Shown: positions 1 to 7,156 of the stretch, one piece after another
Position numbering within the stretch: the first letter of the stretch is position 1
How the letters are laid out: every line of letters starts with the position of its first letter
Assembly: GCA_020719725.1 (NCBI GenBank)
Contig: DYPU01000005.1
Span: 1-57,548, forward strand
Reading direction: 5' to 3'
Source of the DNA: Anaerolinea sp.
GTDB taxonomy: Bacteria; Chloroflexota; Anaerolineae; Anaerolineales; Villigracilaceae
DNA length: 57,548 nt
The notes under the pieces: generated by a model
What the model saw: only the letters and a program-made list of their open reading frames with translations
Told to the model about the DNA's origin: nothing
Database searches by the model: none
Translations under genes and position numbers: made by a program

Positions 1-13
1 ATGTTTTTTATTG

Positions 14-37
14 TGGCCCTGAAAAGTAGTCGGGCCA
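14..37. other. Left-edge non-coding stretch with weak hairpin
   Basis: The first 126 bases hold no gene I can support. A 6-bp inverted repeat (TGGCCC at 14-19, GGGCCA at 32-37) lies just past the end of the stress-protein gene. It has no T-run on either side, so it is at best a weak terminator for that minus-strand gene. Confidence 0.25.
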
Positions 38-126
38 TTCTACGACTCGCTCGTTGGCCTCACGCTTAAAAAGCCCCCGCGCGATTTAAAACGCTTCTGC
101 CAATGATTCGAACTTAGAATTTGGCG

Positions 127-1800
127 CTATTTGCAAATTAAAATTGGAATTTTTGTATTGCGCAACATCCAATTGACAGCGCTACCAGTAAAAACTTCTT
201 TTAGCGCAGAACCACTATAAGCGCCCATCAGAAGCAGGTCTATGCCGTGTTCTTCAATGACTTGATCGAGTGAGTCGTTTGCGCCAGGCTCGATCAGGTA
301 ATTGGCCTCGATTTCGTGAAATTCGAGGTAATCGCGGGCTTCATTTTGGATGATTGCGGTTAATTTTTTGTTTTCCAGGGCTGTGAAAACTGTCAGGCGG
401 GTATTCCATTGTTCGGCCAGGTAAGTTGCCAAAAAGAGTGCTTCCTTGGCACGCGAGCTGCCATCAAAGGCCAGCAATGCGTTTTGCATTGGGCTGGGAC
501 CAGCTGGTAGTGCCAAAATAGGTCGGGAGGCGCGGTCGATGATGGTGCGTAAGGGTGAAGCCAAACCAGAGATGCCTGCCGAGGGCGGATAACTGATCTT
601 TATTACCACCAGGTCTGCCAGGCGTGAGCGCTCCAATATCTTGCGGGTCGGGTCGCCAACTTCCAGCGCCAACATGCCGCGTACATCGACGGCCTGGCAA
701 CTTTTACCAAATTGTTCTTGCAGGGCCAGCACCTTGGGGGTGTTCAAAAGTTGCTCATTTTCAGCAACATGTAAGCCTTGCAGTACCGCTCCTTCACGCT
801 GGGCAACTTTCAAGGCTTGTTCAAGCGCGTACCAGCTTTTATCTTCTCCGCTGAGTGGAACCAGAATGTCTTTGAAGAGCTTTTCGGTATAGCGCTCCAT
901 CAGCTTGGATTTGCGCCAGGTTCCGGTTTCCAGGCTGCTGGGAGCGTGCCCGCTTTGCTGGGCTAAAACATCCGCCACCGCCTGAGATCGAATCGCCCAG
1001 CCCAATTCTTTTTGAAGCGTATCGCGGTGTTCTGTCACCCACAGGTAAAAATCGGTGATGGTGCGATTTGGAAACCCACGCATCAGGCCTCGATCGCGGA
1101 TTGTTTCAGCCAATGGAATGTAAATAGCATCATACCAATCCAGCACAGCCTCATCAAACGAAAGGCTGTGTTGCTTATCGGTCCAAGCGTAGTAACGATG
1201 AATATGAATTTGCTGAGTCAGTTTTTCGTATTGGCCGGGAATGGTGACGCTTAAATCGACATTGGGGCGCTGGTTGGCGATGCTGGTCTCGGTTAGAAAA
1301 TCGGCATATTCGGCTTTGATAATTAATTCATCGGGCTGAGTATCGGGAGTAAGATGGATACTGGTCTTAATTTCTATGACATTGGCCTGAATGGACTGCC
1401 AGCCTTCCTGCCGGGCAATTGAAACGCGATGATTGCCATCCAACACAAAATAGACATCACTCACTTTGTAAACATCGATAGGCGGATAGCCACTGCCATG
1501 TGGATCGTCAAACAGGGCTTTAACGCGCACCCAGCGTTCCTTGTCATTGTAATTGCGTGGCAAAAACGTGCGGGTAAAGTCAGTATAACGCCCAACACTG
1601 CCTACAATAGCCTCCAGCGGAATCATTTGAACGCCGCGATCTGAACGCGCCTGGAGTTTGAGTTTTTCGGCTACCTCGTTATAAGAGAGCAATTGACTAG
1701 ATTTGCCCTGCAAACGTAAAAGAATCTCCTGCACCGTCGCTTTTTGATACGCAGCAAGAAAATCGGAGGTGGCTGAACTATTGGGAGATAATTCTGACAA
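127..1800 (-). CDS. ParB-like domain fused to tandem universal stress protein domains
   Basis: 557 residues. Residues about 55-145 look like a ParB/sulfiredoxin-type nucleotide-binding domain, with the motif VLDGNHRVSIARQEG. A linker of about 150 residues follows. Two UspA domains then occupy roughly 308-437 and 438-557. The second ends with the ATP-binding signature of the family (GAYSGS, eight residues, then GS). UspA proteins bind ATP and act in stress or energy sensing in the cytoplasm; how the ParB-like part contributes is not known to me. The start is TTG at 1800, chosen because a clear AGGAG lies about 8 bases upstream. The gene stands alone. Domain assignment is firm; the biological role is inferred. 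Confidence 0.85.
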   Translation of the reverse strand: MSELSPNSSATSDFLAAYQKATVQEILLRLQGKSSQLLSYNEVAEKLKLQARSDRGVQMIPLEAIVGSVGRYTDFTRTFLPRNYNDKERWVRVKALFDDPHGSGYPPIDVYKVSDVYFVLDGNHRVSIARQEGWQSIQANVIEIKTSIHLTPDTQPDELIIKAEYADFLTETSIANQRPNVDLSVTIPGQYEKLTQQIHIHRYYAWTDKQHSLSFDEAVLDWYDAIYIPLAETIRDRGLMRGFPNRTITDFYLWVTEHRDTLQKELGWAIRSQAVADVLAQQSGHAPSSLETGTWRKSKLMERYTEKLFKDILVPLSGEDKSWYALEQALKVAQREGAVLQGLHVAENEQLLNTPKVLALQEQFGKSCQAVDVRGMLALEVGDPTRKILERSRLADLVVIKISYPPSAGISGLASPLRTIIDRASRPILALPAGPSPMQNALLAFDGSSRAKEALFLATYLAEQWNTRLTVFTALENKKLTAIIQNEARDYLEFHEIEANYLIEPGANDSLDQVIEEHGIDLLLMGAYSGSALKEVFTGSAVNWMLRNTKIPILICK

Positions 1801-1823
1801 GGTTTAGGCTCCTAAAAAATCGC

Positions 1824-1864
1824 AAAGACCCTAAAGATTTCCCTGGCTGGCAAAAAACTTTAGG
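1824..1864. repeat. Inverted CCTAAAG/CTTTAGG pair in 5' leader
   Basis: CCTAAAG (1830-1836) is answered by CTTTAGG (1858-1864) in the region upstream of the stress-protein start. The 13-mer AAAGACCCTAAAG (1824-1836) recurs exactly in the hairpin at 31792-31804. It may be a dispersed palindromic element. Confidence 0.4.
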
Positions 1865-1922
1865 AAATGGATATTTCCCCAAAATTATCAAGAAAAGGTG
1901 CAGTAAATTCTTGTTTTAATAA

Positions 1923-1948
1923 AAAATTCCGCTTTCCAGCGGAATTTT
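1923..1948 (-). terminator. Intrinsic terminator of the 1971-2675 gene
   Basis: Perfect 11-bp stem (AAAATTCCGCT / AGCGGAATTTT) with a TTCC loop. Read on the minus strand it is followed by a run of six T, so it should end transcription of the membrane-protein gene. Confidence 0.8.
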
Positions 1949-1970
1949 AGCCGCTTTCCAGTTGGACCAG

Positions 1971-2675
1971 CTAAACAGAAGTTCCACTTTTGACAAAAAA
2001 GCCATCAATAATGCGCCTGATCAAATTAAAAATACCAAAATGGGCCAGCATCAAGGCTACGATCACCATCAAAACTGCAAAAAAGTACATATCGCCCAAA
2101 ATATAAGTAGAGTTTCCTTCTAAAAATACATAATGCGCCACCATGCTAAAAAGATGCATCACGCCACCCAACAACACTGGAATTGAAAATGGCCTCAGAT
2201 CATGGTCTTCAATCAATAAGTGTAACCCAATCAGCACAGCAAAACCAGTTCCGAGCGCTAAAGAATAACGCAAATAATGCTCTGGTTTAAAAGCCTCATC
2301 ATATAGCTTAAAAACAACCCGTCCATACAAGACCAAAATCCCACAGGTTGTCAGGAAAATATAAAAATTAATGATTGAGGGCAAAACCAGATTACCCAGA
2401 GCGCGTATACACACCACCGAAACCACCCAACCCAACAAAAAAGCCAATCCCAAAGAAATAACTTTTGCCACGACCCCCGCAGAAATTAGCCCATCGGTTA
2501 AAATGTCCCATAGAAATTTCGCGCCACCCACCATGGCAATCGTCAAAGTAGCCCAGCCTACCAACATGGCAAACTGACTTAAAATTCGATAACGAGTAGC
2601 CCGCATGGAACGCTGAGGCTGAGTTGGCTTATTATAAAAAGGTGGCACAGTACCGCTTTCGGCCGAATTGGCCAT
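1971..2675 (-). CDS. Multi-pass membrane protein of unknown function
   Basis: 234 residues. After a soluble N-terminus of about 40 residues there are six or so hydrophobic segments (for example the stretches beginning ILSQFAML, VISLGLAF, INFYIFLTT, YSLALGTGF, IPVLLGGVM and MYFFAVLMVIVAL). I see no catalytic or transport motif and do not recognise the family. The start is ATG 2675, preceded by CAGGAG at about 6 bases; a longer in-frame reading lacks such a site. The gene diverges from the CPBP protease gene with an 88-bp gap, and the two could be co-regulated. Confidence 0.7.
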   Translation of the reverse strand: MANSAESGTVPPFYNKPTQPQRSMRATRYRILSQFAMLVGWATLTIAMVGGAKFLWDILTDGLISAGVVAKVISLGLAFLLGWVVSVVCIRALGNLVLPSIINFYIFLTTCGILVLYGRVVFKLYDEAFKPEHYLRYSLALGTGFAVLIGLHLLIEDHDLRPFSIPVLLGGVMHLFSMVAHYVFLEGNSTYILGDMYFFAVLMVIVALMLAHFGIFNLIRRIIDGFFVKSGTSV

Positions 2676-2706
2676 AGCTACTCCTGTTTGTAATGGAAAT
2701 GCAACG

Positions 2707-2715
2707 ATTGTACCA
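2707..2715 (-). promoter_or_regulatory. Probable -10 box (TGGTACAAT) for the 1971-2675 gene
   Basis: On the minus strand TGGTACAAT ends at 2707, about 30 bases before the start codon at 2675. It matches the extended -10 form seen repeatedly in this window. Confidence 0.45.
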
Positions 2716-2763
2716 CCTTGCACAAGCCCATCACAACATCACGCGCAACAAAAACGGAGAAAA

Positions 2764-3723
2764 ATGTTTAATTGGATTGCAGAAAGTCGTTTATTTCTTT
2801 TAGCCCAACGCGCCAAGCGCTTGCCACACATCATCGCCATCATCATTCTTGGCTTTGTTTTTGCCTTTGCCGCACAATTGGCCGTTATCCCGGTCATCAT
2901 TACACAAATGTTCTTGTATGGTTTTCCTGAAGGCGGCCCCAGCCTCCTCAACCAAAACAGCTTCATCTCTGGCGGTTGGATGGCGCTTACCCTCATCAGC
3001 AGTTTTGCGCTTATTTTCGTCTTCACCTGGCTTTGGATACGTTTTTACGAAAAAAGGCCCTTCTCCAGCCTTGGATTTGAACCCAATCAGGCCTTGTACA
3101 AATATATTCGTGGATTTTTATTTGGCGTGCTACTCTTTGCCCTGGCTGTGGCGCTGATGGTTGCCTTTGGTTTTGTGGAAATAGACCCAATCGCTTCACC
3201 CAACATCGGCCTGGCTGCCGCGGCAGGGGTTGGGATTGTGCTGTTGGGCTGGTTCGTACAAGGCGCTGCCGAAGAAGTTCTCACCCGTGGCTGGATGTTA
3301 CCAGCACTGGGCGCGCGCTACAAACCCTGGGTCGGAATCCTGGTATCCTCCCTGTTTTTTTCCACCCTGCACAGTTTTAACCCCAATCTTAGTGGTATTG
3401 CATTTGTAAATTTGGCGCTTTTTGGGCTATTTGCCGCATTTTACGCACTACGAGAAGGTTCCCTCTGGGGCATTTGCGCAATTCACTCTGCTTGGAACTG
3501 GGTGCAGGGCAATATCTTTGGCTTTGAAGTCAGCGGAACCAACCCTGAAGGCGGCTCCCTTCTGAAACTGATCGAAACCGGCCCAGATTGGTTTACCGGC
3601 GGCCCCTTTGGGCCAGAAGGTGGCCTGGCCGTCACGCTTGTGCTCGCACTGGCAATTTTATTTGTCTTTATCTGGCCGTTTCAGCAAGAGCAAATTTCCC
3701 CCAATCAAACCGAACAAATCTAA
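2764..3723 (+). CDS. CPBP family intramembrane metalloprotease
   Basis: 319 residues with about eight membrane segments. The three motifs of the CPBP (CAAX protease and bacteriocin-processing, 'Abi') family are all present: EEVLTR (EExxxR) near residue 175, FSTLH (FxxxH) near 205, and HSAWN (HxxxN) near 243. These residues bind zinc and do the chemistry inside the membrane. The start is ATG 2764, with GGAGAAAA directly upstream; the longer in-frame extension would run across the divergent promoter. The substrate is unknown; prenyl-protein processing or self-immunity are family possibilities. The LOG-family gene starts 17 bases downstream. Confidence 0.88.
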   Translation: MFNWIAESRLFLLAQRAKRLPHIIAIIILGFVFAFAAQLAVIPVIITQMFLYGFPEGGPSLLNQNSFISGGWMALTLISSFALIFVFTWLWIRFYEKRPFSSLGFEPNQALYKYIRGFLFGVLLFALAVALMVAFGFVEIDPIASPNIGLAAAAGVGIVLLGWFVQGAAEEVLTRGWMLPALGARYKPWVGILVSSLFFSTLHSFNPNLSGIAFVNLALFGLFAAFYALREGSLWGICAIHSAWNWVQGNIFGFEVSGTNPEGGSLLKLIETGPDWFTGGPFGPEGGLAVTLVLALAILFVFIWPFQQEQISPNQTEQI

Positions 3724-3740
3724 GCTATGGAGAGATCATC

Positions 3741-4322
3741 ATGCAATCAATTTGTGTTTACTGTGGATCTGCTGAAGCAATCCGCCCCGACTTCAATCTG
3801 GTTGGCCGTCAAATGGGCCAAATTCTGGCTGAAAACGGAATCCGTTTAATTTTTGGGGGCGGGAAAACCGGTGTAATGGGCGCTATCGCCAACGGTGCGC
3901 TGGAAGCGGGTGGCGAGGTGGTTGGTGTTATTGTCGAAAGTATGAACACTCCAGCTCTGGCCCATGCTGGTCTAACCCGGTTGGAAGTAACCTCCACAAT
4001 TCACGAACGCAAAGCTCGTATGTACGAACTTGCCGACGGGTATATTGCCTTGCCGGGCGGGTTCGGCACTTTTGACGAGCTTTTTGAAACCATCACCTGG
4101 GGACAAATTGGCCTTCATCAAAAACCAATTGGATTACTGAATACCCTGGGCTATTATGATTTTCTTATCCAGATGATTAACCAAGCTGTTAGTGAAGGCT
4201 TTATCTTTAGCGAACATCGCAACATGCTCAGTATCGCCGCTGACCCCTTGGCTCTGCTTAACCAAATGCGACATCATACCCACCCGATCGAAGCCGTTAA
4301 ACGTTGGATGCGCCAGGAATAG
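3741..4322 (+). CDS. LOG family protein (TIGR00730), nucleoside 5'-monophosphate phosphoribohydrolase-like
   Basis: 193 residues, the usual size for LOG proteins. It has a Rossmann-like fold with GGGKTGVMG near residue 34 and the family signature PGGFGTFDE near residue 107, which binds the phosphoribosyl group and supplies the catalytic glutamate. LOG enzymes release the free base from cytokinin or AMP-type nucleotides. They are often misnamed lysine decarboxylases. The start is ATG 3741 with GGAGAG 8 bases upstream. It probably shares a transcript with the preceding CPBP protease. Confidence 0.88.
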   Translation: MQSICVYCGSAEAIRPDFNLVGRQMGQILAENGIRLIFGGGKTGVMGAIANGALEAGGEVVGVIVESMNTPALAHAGLTRLEVTSTIHERKARMYELADGYIALPGGFGTFDELFETITWGQIGLHQKPIGLLNTLGYYDFLIQMINQAVSEGFIFSEHRNMLSIAADPLALLNQMRHHTHPIEAVKRWMRQE

Positions 4323-4495
4323 CGGTAGTAGTAATTTTCAGCCCTCACGTAGAGTGTTGCAAAAAAACAAAACTTATCGTAATTATTCAGTCTCATTTTC
4401 TTTTTGAATGCTTTTAACGGAAGCTGAAGCCCTCTGGCTCTGAGCAATACCAGATAAGCCTGACTTTGGGACTGGATTAATATATTTTTAGGGAT

Positions 4496-4519
4496 TAAGA
4501 CCCTGTTTACAGGGTCTTA
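4496..4519. terminator. Perfect 10-bp hairpin, probable terminator
   Basis: TAAGACCCTG (4496-4505) pairs with CAGGGTCTTA (4510-4519) around a TTTA loop. It lies between two convergent genes. The tail is not T-rich on the plus strand, so efficiency is uncertain. It shares AAGACCCT with the hairpin at 31793-31827. Confidence 0.5.
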
Positions 4520-4557
4520 TGGTGTACTGTCGAAATGGAGGGCTGAATAGTTATAGC

Positions 4558-4824
4558 CTATTTGCCAAATCCTCCTGTGGCGGTTTGAAGCAGTATTGCG
4601 CCCAAAAAAAGTAACAAGGCTCCCGTAGCTATACTCCACAGCAAAAAAGAAAGTGTTCTTTTAGAAAAACTGGCTAGTTTGGCAGATGTCGCAAGAAATT
4701 GGAATTGCTTTGAATCTGTTATCGCCCCAAAAGTTGACGAGGTGGATGTCGCGCTTTCTTCCAAAGGTATCTGGTCTGAGACGAAGATATTTTCGACAAG
4801 AACATAACCATCAGAATTAGACAT
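4558..4824 (-). CDS. Small single-pass membrane protein, unknown
   Basis: 88 residues. A polar, Ser/Thr-rich N-terminal half is followed by one strong transmembrane helix at about 62-82 (LSFLLWSIATGALLLFLGA) and a short Gly-rich tail. No family is recognised. There is no Shine-Dalgarno sequence before ATG 4824. It could be a real small tail-anchored protein or a chance reading; the amphipathic-to-hydrophobic layout and the lack of overlap with other genes favour a real gene modestly. Confidence 0.45.
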   Translation of the reverse strand: MSNSDGYVLVENIFVSDQIPLEESATSTSSTFGAITDSKQFQFLATSAKLASFSKRTLSFLLWSIATGALLLFLGAILLQTATGGFGK

Positions 4825-5017
4825 AGACTGGTTAACGACAATTACAATTGCTCATAATTTTATACTTGGTTTGCTCAAACGCGCAGGTTTTACAAATTCC
4901 GCGAAAGGTCGCCGATGGTTTTGTAAGCCTTTGAGTTACCTATTCAGCAAAACTCGTTTTCTTGAGAGCGCCATCTCTTAGATTTTCCGCGTGCAACCAA
5001 CCAAACACGAGCTACGT

Positions 5018-5023
5018 TATAAT
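5018..5023 (+). promoter_or_regulatory. -10 box TATAAT of the DUF456 gene
   Basis: A TATAAT 38 bases before ATG 5061 leaves a leader of about 30 bases that contains the AGGAG ribosome-binding site. Confidence 0.5.
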
Positions 5024-5060
5024 ATTTCTTCCATTTACTTTTTCATACTCAGGAGCCGCC

Positions 5061-5576
5061 ATGCAGGATTGGTCGCAATTTGGCTTTTTCTTTCTGCAAA
5101 CCATCACCCTAATTTTCATGCTGATCGGCCTGCTTGGGCTTGTCATTCCGATTTTTCCTGGAATAGTCATCATCTGGCTTTCAGCGCTGGTCTACGCTGT
5201 CATCTCCGCCCTGGCTGGATCAATGACAGGCTGGGACTGGTTTCTTTTTGTGCTGATCACCCTGCTCGGTGGTTTTGGCACCGTGGTTGATAACATCATC
5301 CTAACAGCCAAATTACGCGAGACCGGTACTCCCTGGAAATCCATCCTGATCGCCTTTATGGCAGGTCTGGTTTCCAGCCTGTTTTTTACACCATTTTCAG
5401 CCCTACTCGTTACTCCGGCCACACTCTACCTGGTGGAATATCGCCGCTTGCAAGACCGAACCCAGGCCATGGCTTCCAGCAAAGCCTTTTTGATTGGCTT
5501 TGGCTGGACGTTTTTAGCACTGTTTGCCATTGGCACCACCATGGTTGGGCTGTGGCTGCTTTGGGTTTGGCTGTAG
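5061..5576 (+). CDS. DUF456 family membrane protein
   Basis: 171 residues with four or five hydrophobic helices. The Pro-Gly pattern GLVIPIFPGIVIIWLSALVYA near residues 29-49 and the Gly-rich segment around GGFGTVVDNIILTAK are typical of the DUF456 (PF04306) family. The function of that family is not established. The start is ATG 5061 after AGGAGCCGCC; a longer in-frame extension has no such site. It is probably monocistronic. Confidence 0.8.
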   Translation: MQDWSQFGFFFLQTITLIFMLIGLLGLVIPIFPGIVIIWLSALVYAVISALAGSMTGWDWFLFVLITLLGGFGTVVDNIILTAKLRETGTPWKSILIAFMAGLVSSLFFTPFSALLVTPATLYLVEYRRLQDRTQAMASSKAFLIGFGWTFLALFAIGTTMVGLWLLWVWL

Positions 5577-5708
5577 AGCAAAAGCAATATATAGCATTTG
5601 CCCGGAATGTTGATGCCAAATCATTTGAAGACCTGACCGAAATATAGTAGGGATGCTTTCCTTGATACCCTCTAAAAGCTACTTAAGACGAAAAAAAGGA
5701 GAACCATC

Positions 5709-5876
5709 ATGTCTCTGCCCCCCCCCATCAGCCCACAAAAACAACCCCGGCCCGGAAAAAATCACCCTGGCCTAGAGCAATCCAATAAAATTATGGAAAG
5801 AATCGAAACACCAAAAATAAAAATCCCAAACGTGAAAATCCCAAACAGTAGAATTAGGGTCAAACGGCCTCATTAA
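5709..5876 (+). CDS. Small basic protein (55 aa), candidate gene
   Basis: This short reading frame runs from ATG 5709 to TAA 5876 and has one of the best ribosome-binding sites in the region: a run of A followed by GGAG, 7 bases before the ATG. The product begins MSLPPPISPQKQPRPGK and is rich in Pro, Lys and Arg. It carries an internal repeat, KIPNVKIPN followed by SRIRV, near the C-terminus. There is no membrane helix or signal peptide. It is followed after 4 bases by a 17-bp hairpin. I do not recognise it. A nucleic-acid or polyanion-binding role would fit the charge, but that is a guess. Confidence 0.55.
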   Translation: MSLPPPISPQKQPRPGKNHPGLEQSNKIMERIETPKIKIPNVKIPNSRIRVKRPH

Positions 5877-5879
5877 AAA

Positions 5880-5920
5880 TGTCACACGACAGGATGAGGG
5901 GGGCATCCTGTCGTGTGACA
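5880..5920. terminator. 17-bp perfect hairpin, likely (bidirectional) terminator
   Basis: Arms at 5880-5896 and 5904-5920 pair over 17 bp without mismatch around the loop AGGGGGG. On the minus strand the hairpin is followed by ATTTTT, on the plus strand by an A/T-mixed stretch. It closes the small-protein unit and would also stop minus-strand transcription from the 5947-6168 region. Confidence 0.7.
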
Positions 5921-5946
5921 AAGGCAATTATACAGATTTTACCTAA

Positions 5947-6168
5947 TTAATCAAGGGCGTGGTTCAATTTTTCAAAGGATGGGAAGGTTGCGATGGCGTT
6001 CTCAAGAAAGTTTGACAGGTAGACAAAAAGCCCCCGCTCGGTAGAATTGGTGTTGGCCAAATACCCAATTGGTATGCTTGTTTTCAGAAAATGACCGATC
6101 TGCGCAAGAAGAAGAGTAAGCAATACAGTTGGGCAGCCCTGCTGGTCATAATATTTTTGCCAAAGCCA
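5947..6168 (-). pseudogene. Possible gene remnant, no start codon
   Basis: Between in-frame stops at 6169-6171 and 5947-5949 the minus strand reads 73 codons with protein-like composition, including LLTLLLAQIGHFLK, IPIGYLANTNSTERGL and FVYLSNFLENAIATF. There is no ATG or GTG start. Upstream, a different frame shows the protein-like stretch MIAKEGFEAKDGEVVN before a stop. This pattern suggests the C-terminal end of a frameshifted gene. I do not recognise the family. A chance open frame remains possible. Confidence 0.3.
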
Positions 6169-6171
6169 TTA

Positions 6172-6376
6172 AGGAAAGACAAAATCAGTTTACCACTTCA
6201 CCATCCTTTGCTTCAAAACCCTCTTTGGCGATCATTTGGCCCTGATGGAGACGAAACGCCAGAAGGCTACAGCCAGGATCAAGTGTGTGGCATTAAATTG
6301 GATTGCTACCGCATTAACTAAAAAGGCTCTGTGGGTAGGCGCATTGTGGTCATTCCTTCCATTCACACGACAAAGC
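6172..6376. other. Non-coding stretch between remnant and methyltransferase
   Basis: About 200 bases with no convincing gene on either strand. Short open frames on both strands lack ribosome-binding sites and family resemblance. Part of it may belong to the decayed gene at 5947-6168. Confidence 0.4.
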
Positions 6377-7123
6377 CTATTTCTTTTGCAATACCGCCAA
6401 AATGCGGGTTGCAAATAATAGCGGCAGCCCATTCAAGATCAAATCTACCTTTTGCAGCAACGGATACCAAGAATCTGGGTAGAACTGTGGCCTGGAGTAC
6501 CCCCCGCTTGCCACATACGAAAGTGCCGCAAAACGCTTCACCGTTACCACCCGCCAATCACGCAGCAACGATTGAAAATTGGAGGTGGCAAAAATACGTC
6601 CGGCATTGCCTTGCGCGGCATAATAATCATGGTTTGCCACCGACCAATCTGGCGGGGCCAGCCAGGTAATCTTGTCGCGCAGCGCCACTGGTTCACGGTG
6701 CAACATGCCAAACGTCACCAGGCCCAACAGACTAAGCGCATAAGGATCAAACACCAGCACCCGCCCGCCGGGGCGCAGCACGCGCCAAAATTCGGCCAAT
6801 GCCGTACCGGGGTAACGTAAATGATGAAAAACGTCGAATAAAATCAGGTCGGTCAGGCTTTCTGCGGCCAAGGGCAAGGTATATCCATTCTGAACCACAT
6901 CCAGCCAGGGATTGACAAACAAATCTGTTCGTAAACAAGCTGGAATAACTTCTTTAATATTGCCAATCCCCGAACCCAATTCCACCACACGCGGCCCAGA
7001 TAAGCCCGAAAGATGCGCCGCAATCTGCCCGTGAAAACCACGATAAATTTGGCGCAAAAGTGGCTTTTTGGCCCAAAAAGCATTATTTTGTAAAATTTCA
7101 TCCTGATAGTGTTCAATTTTCAT
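6377..7123 (-). CDS. Class I SAM-dependent methyltransferase
   Basis: 248 residues. Motif I is VVELGSGIGNIKEV near residue 44 and binds S-adenosylmethionine. The Methyltransf_11-type core continues with LILFDVFHHL near residue 90 and WRVLRPGGRVLVFDPY near residue 113. The substrate cannot be read from sequence. The start is ATG 7123: a TACAAT box (7130-7135 on the minus strand) ends so that transcription would begin at or next to this ATG, and no Shine-Dalgarno site precedes it. It is divergent from the membrane-protein gene at 7157, only 33 bases away. Confidence 0.85.
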   Translation of the reverse strand: MKIEHYQDEILQNNAFWAKKPLLRQIYRGFHGQIAAHLSGLSGPRVVELGSGIGNIKEVIPACLRTDLFVNPWLDVVQNGYTLPLAAESLTDLILFDVFHHLRYPGTALAEFWRVLRPGGRVLVFDPYALSLLGLVTFGMLHREPVALRDKITWLAPPDWSVANHDYYAAQGNAGRIFATSNFQSLLRDWRVVTVKRFAALSYVASGGYSRPQFYPDSWYPLLQKVDLILNGLPLLFATRILAVLQKK

Positions 7124-7129
7124 ACGCCT

Positions 7130-7150
7130 ATTGTAACGGATTGGTATAAT
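7130..7150. promoter_or_regulatory. Divergent promoter pair with two -10 boxes, both apparently leaderless
   Basis: Minus-strand TACAAT occupies 7135-7130 and its predicted +1 falls on the A of ATG 7123. Plus-strand TATAAT occupies 7145-7150 and its predicted +1 falls on the A of ATG 7157. The -35 region of each promoter would overlap the other's start codon. Confidence 0.6.
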
Positions 7151-7156
7151 TTCGCC

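Noticed and set aside
6091-6321. A 76-codon plus-strand frame with a hydrophobic start
   Set aside because: It has no ribosome-binding site, has low complexity and overlaps the remnant on the other strand; no family resemblance.
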